DNA from: an uncultured Porphyromonadaceae bacterium
GTDB lineage: Bacteria; Bacteroidota; Bacteroidia; Bacteroidales; Muribaculaceae
DNA: 5,277 nt
Direction: 5' to 3'
NCBI GenBank assembly: GCA_947176285.1
Contig: CAMWQF010000220.1
Coordinates: 1 to 5,277 of the forward strand
In this document: positions 5,221 through 5,277 of the stretch, in pieces
Position numbering within the stretch: the stretch's first letter is position 1
How the letters are laid out: each line of letters begins with the position of its first letter
The notes under the pieces: model-generated
The model's database searches: none
What the model was told of the DNA's origin: nothing
The model's input: only the letters and a program-made list of their open reading frames with translations
Program-made: the position numbers and the translations under genes

Positions 5221-5277
5221 TTTAATTTCTGCGCCATTCTGACAGTTCTGTGACTCTCGAAGAGAGAGGTCTGCGCC
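5221..5277 (+). repeat. 57-nt direct repeat, copy 2 (cut by window edge)
   Basis: This is the second copy of the 5013-5069 unit, offset by 208 bp and separated from the end of the first structured element by a 30-nt AT-rich spacer. It is still matching when the window ends, so the full repeat is probably longer and may form another complete stem structure and part of an array. Confidence 0.9.

Noticed and set aside
5013..5277. CRISPR array or integron attC sites as an explanation of the 208-bp-spaced repeats
   Set aside because: The spacing is far too long for CRISPR, no cas gene is present, and there is no gene cassette between the copies and no recognisable attC core pair.

Overview
The window looks like a chromosomal segment of a gut-type Bacteroidales bacterium (Bacteroides, Prevotella or Muribaculaceae range). 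The evidence is AT-rich DNA, promoters of the Bacteroidetes form TTTG-N20-TAnnTTTG without Shine-Dalgarno leaders, a PepSY-like (DUF2874) secreted protein, and an AAA-ATPase-like/PD-(D/E)XK protein of the kind that is abundant in this order. No ribosomal marker is present, so the genus cannot be named.

Positions 1-1944 look like the tail of a surface-polysaccharide (O-antigen or capsule) locus. They hold the end of an unidentified gene (1-144), an intact putative GT-B glycosyltransferase (153-1103), and a second glycosyltransferase gene that is now a remnant (1423-1944): its N-terminal and C-terminal parts are joined in frame with the middle missing, and a TAG codon interrupts the C-terminal part. 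Between the two lies a structured segment on the minus strand (about 1113-1268) with a long closing stem, internal hairpins and a promoter-like element. It is probably a small non-coding RNA, possibly 6S-like.

Positions 1945-4853 hold three ordinary, intact genes. A minus-strand 518-residue AAA-ATPase-like protein with a C-terminal nuclease-like domain has its own near-consensus promoter. Divergent from it is a secreted PepSY-like protein. Converging on that is a secreted thioredoxin-fold protein with a WCKWC active site. The last two genes share a strong bidirectional terminator.

Positions 4854-5277 contain no gene. They hold the thioredoxin gene promoter, a perfect 10-bp inverted repeat just upstream of it, a 16-nt sequence that also occurs about 3 kb away beside the glycosyltransferase remnant, and two 208-bp-spaced copies of a 57-nt sequence. 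The first copy forms the 5' side of a large, nearly perfect stem structure followed by six T. The second copy runs off the window edge, so an array may continue. This repeat and the 1.1-1.3 kb RNA candidate are the most unusual features. The three intact proteins show no evident shared pathway.
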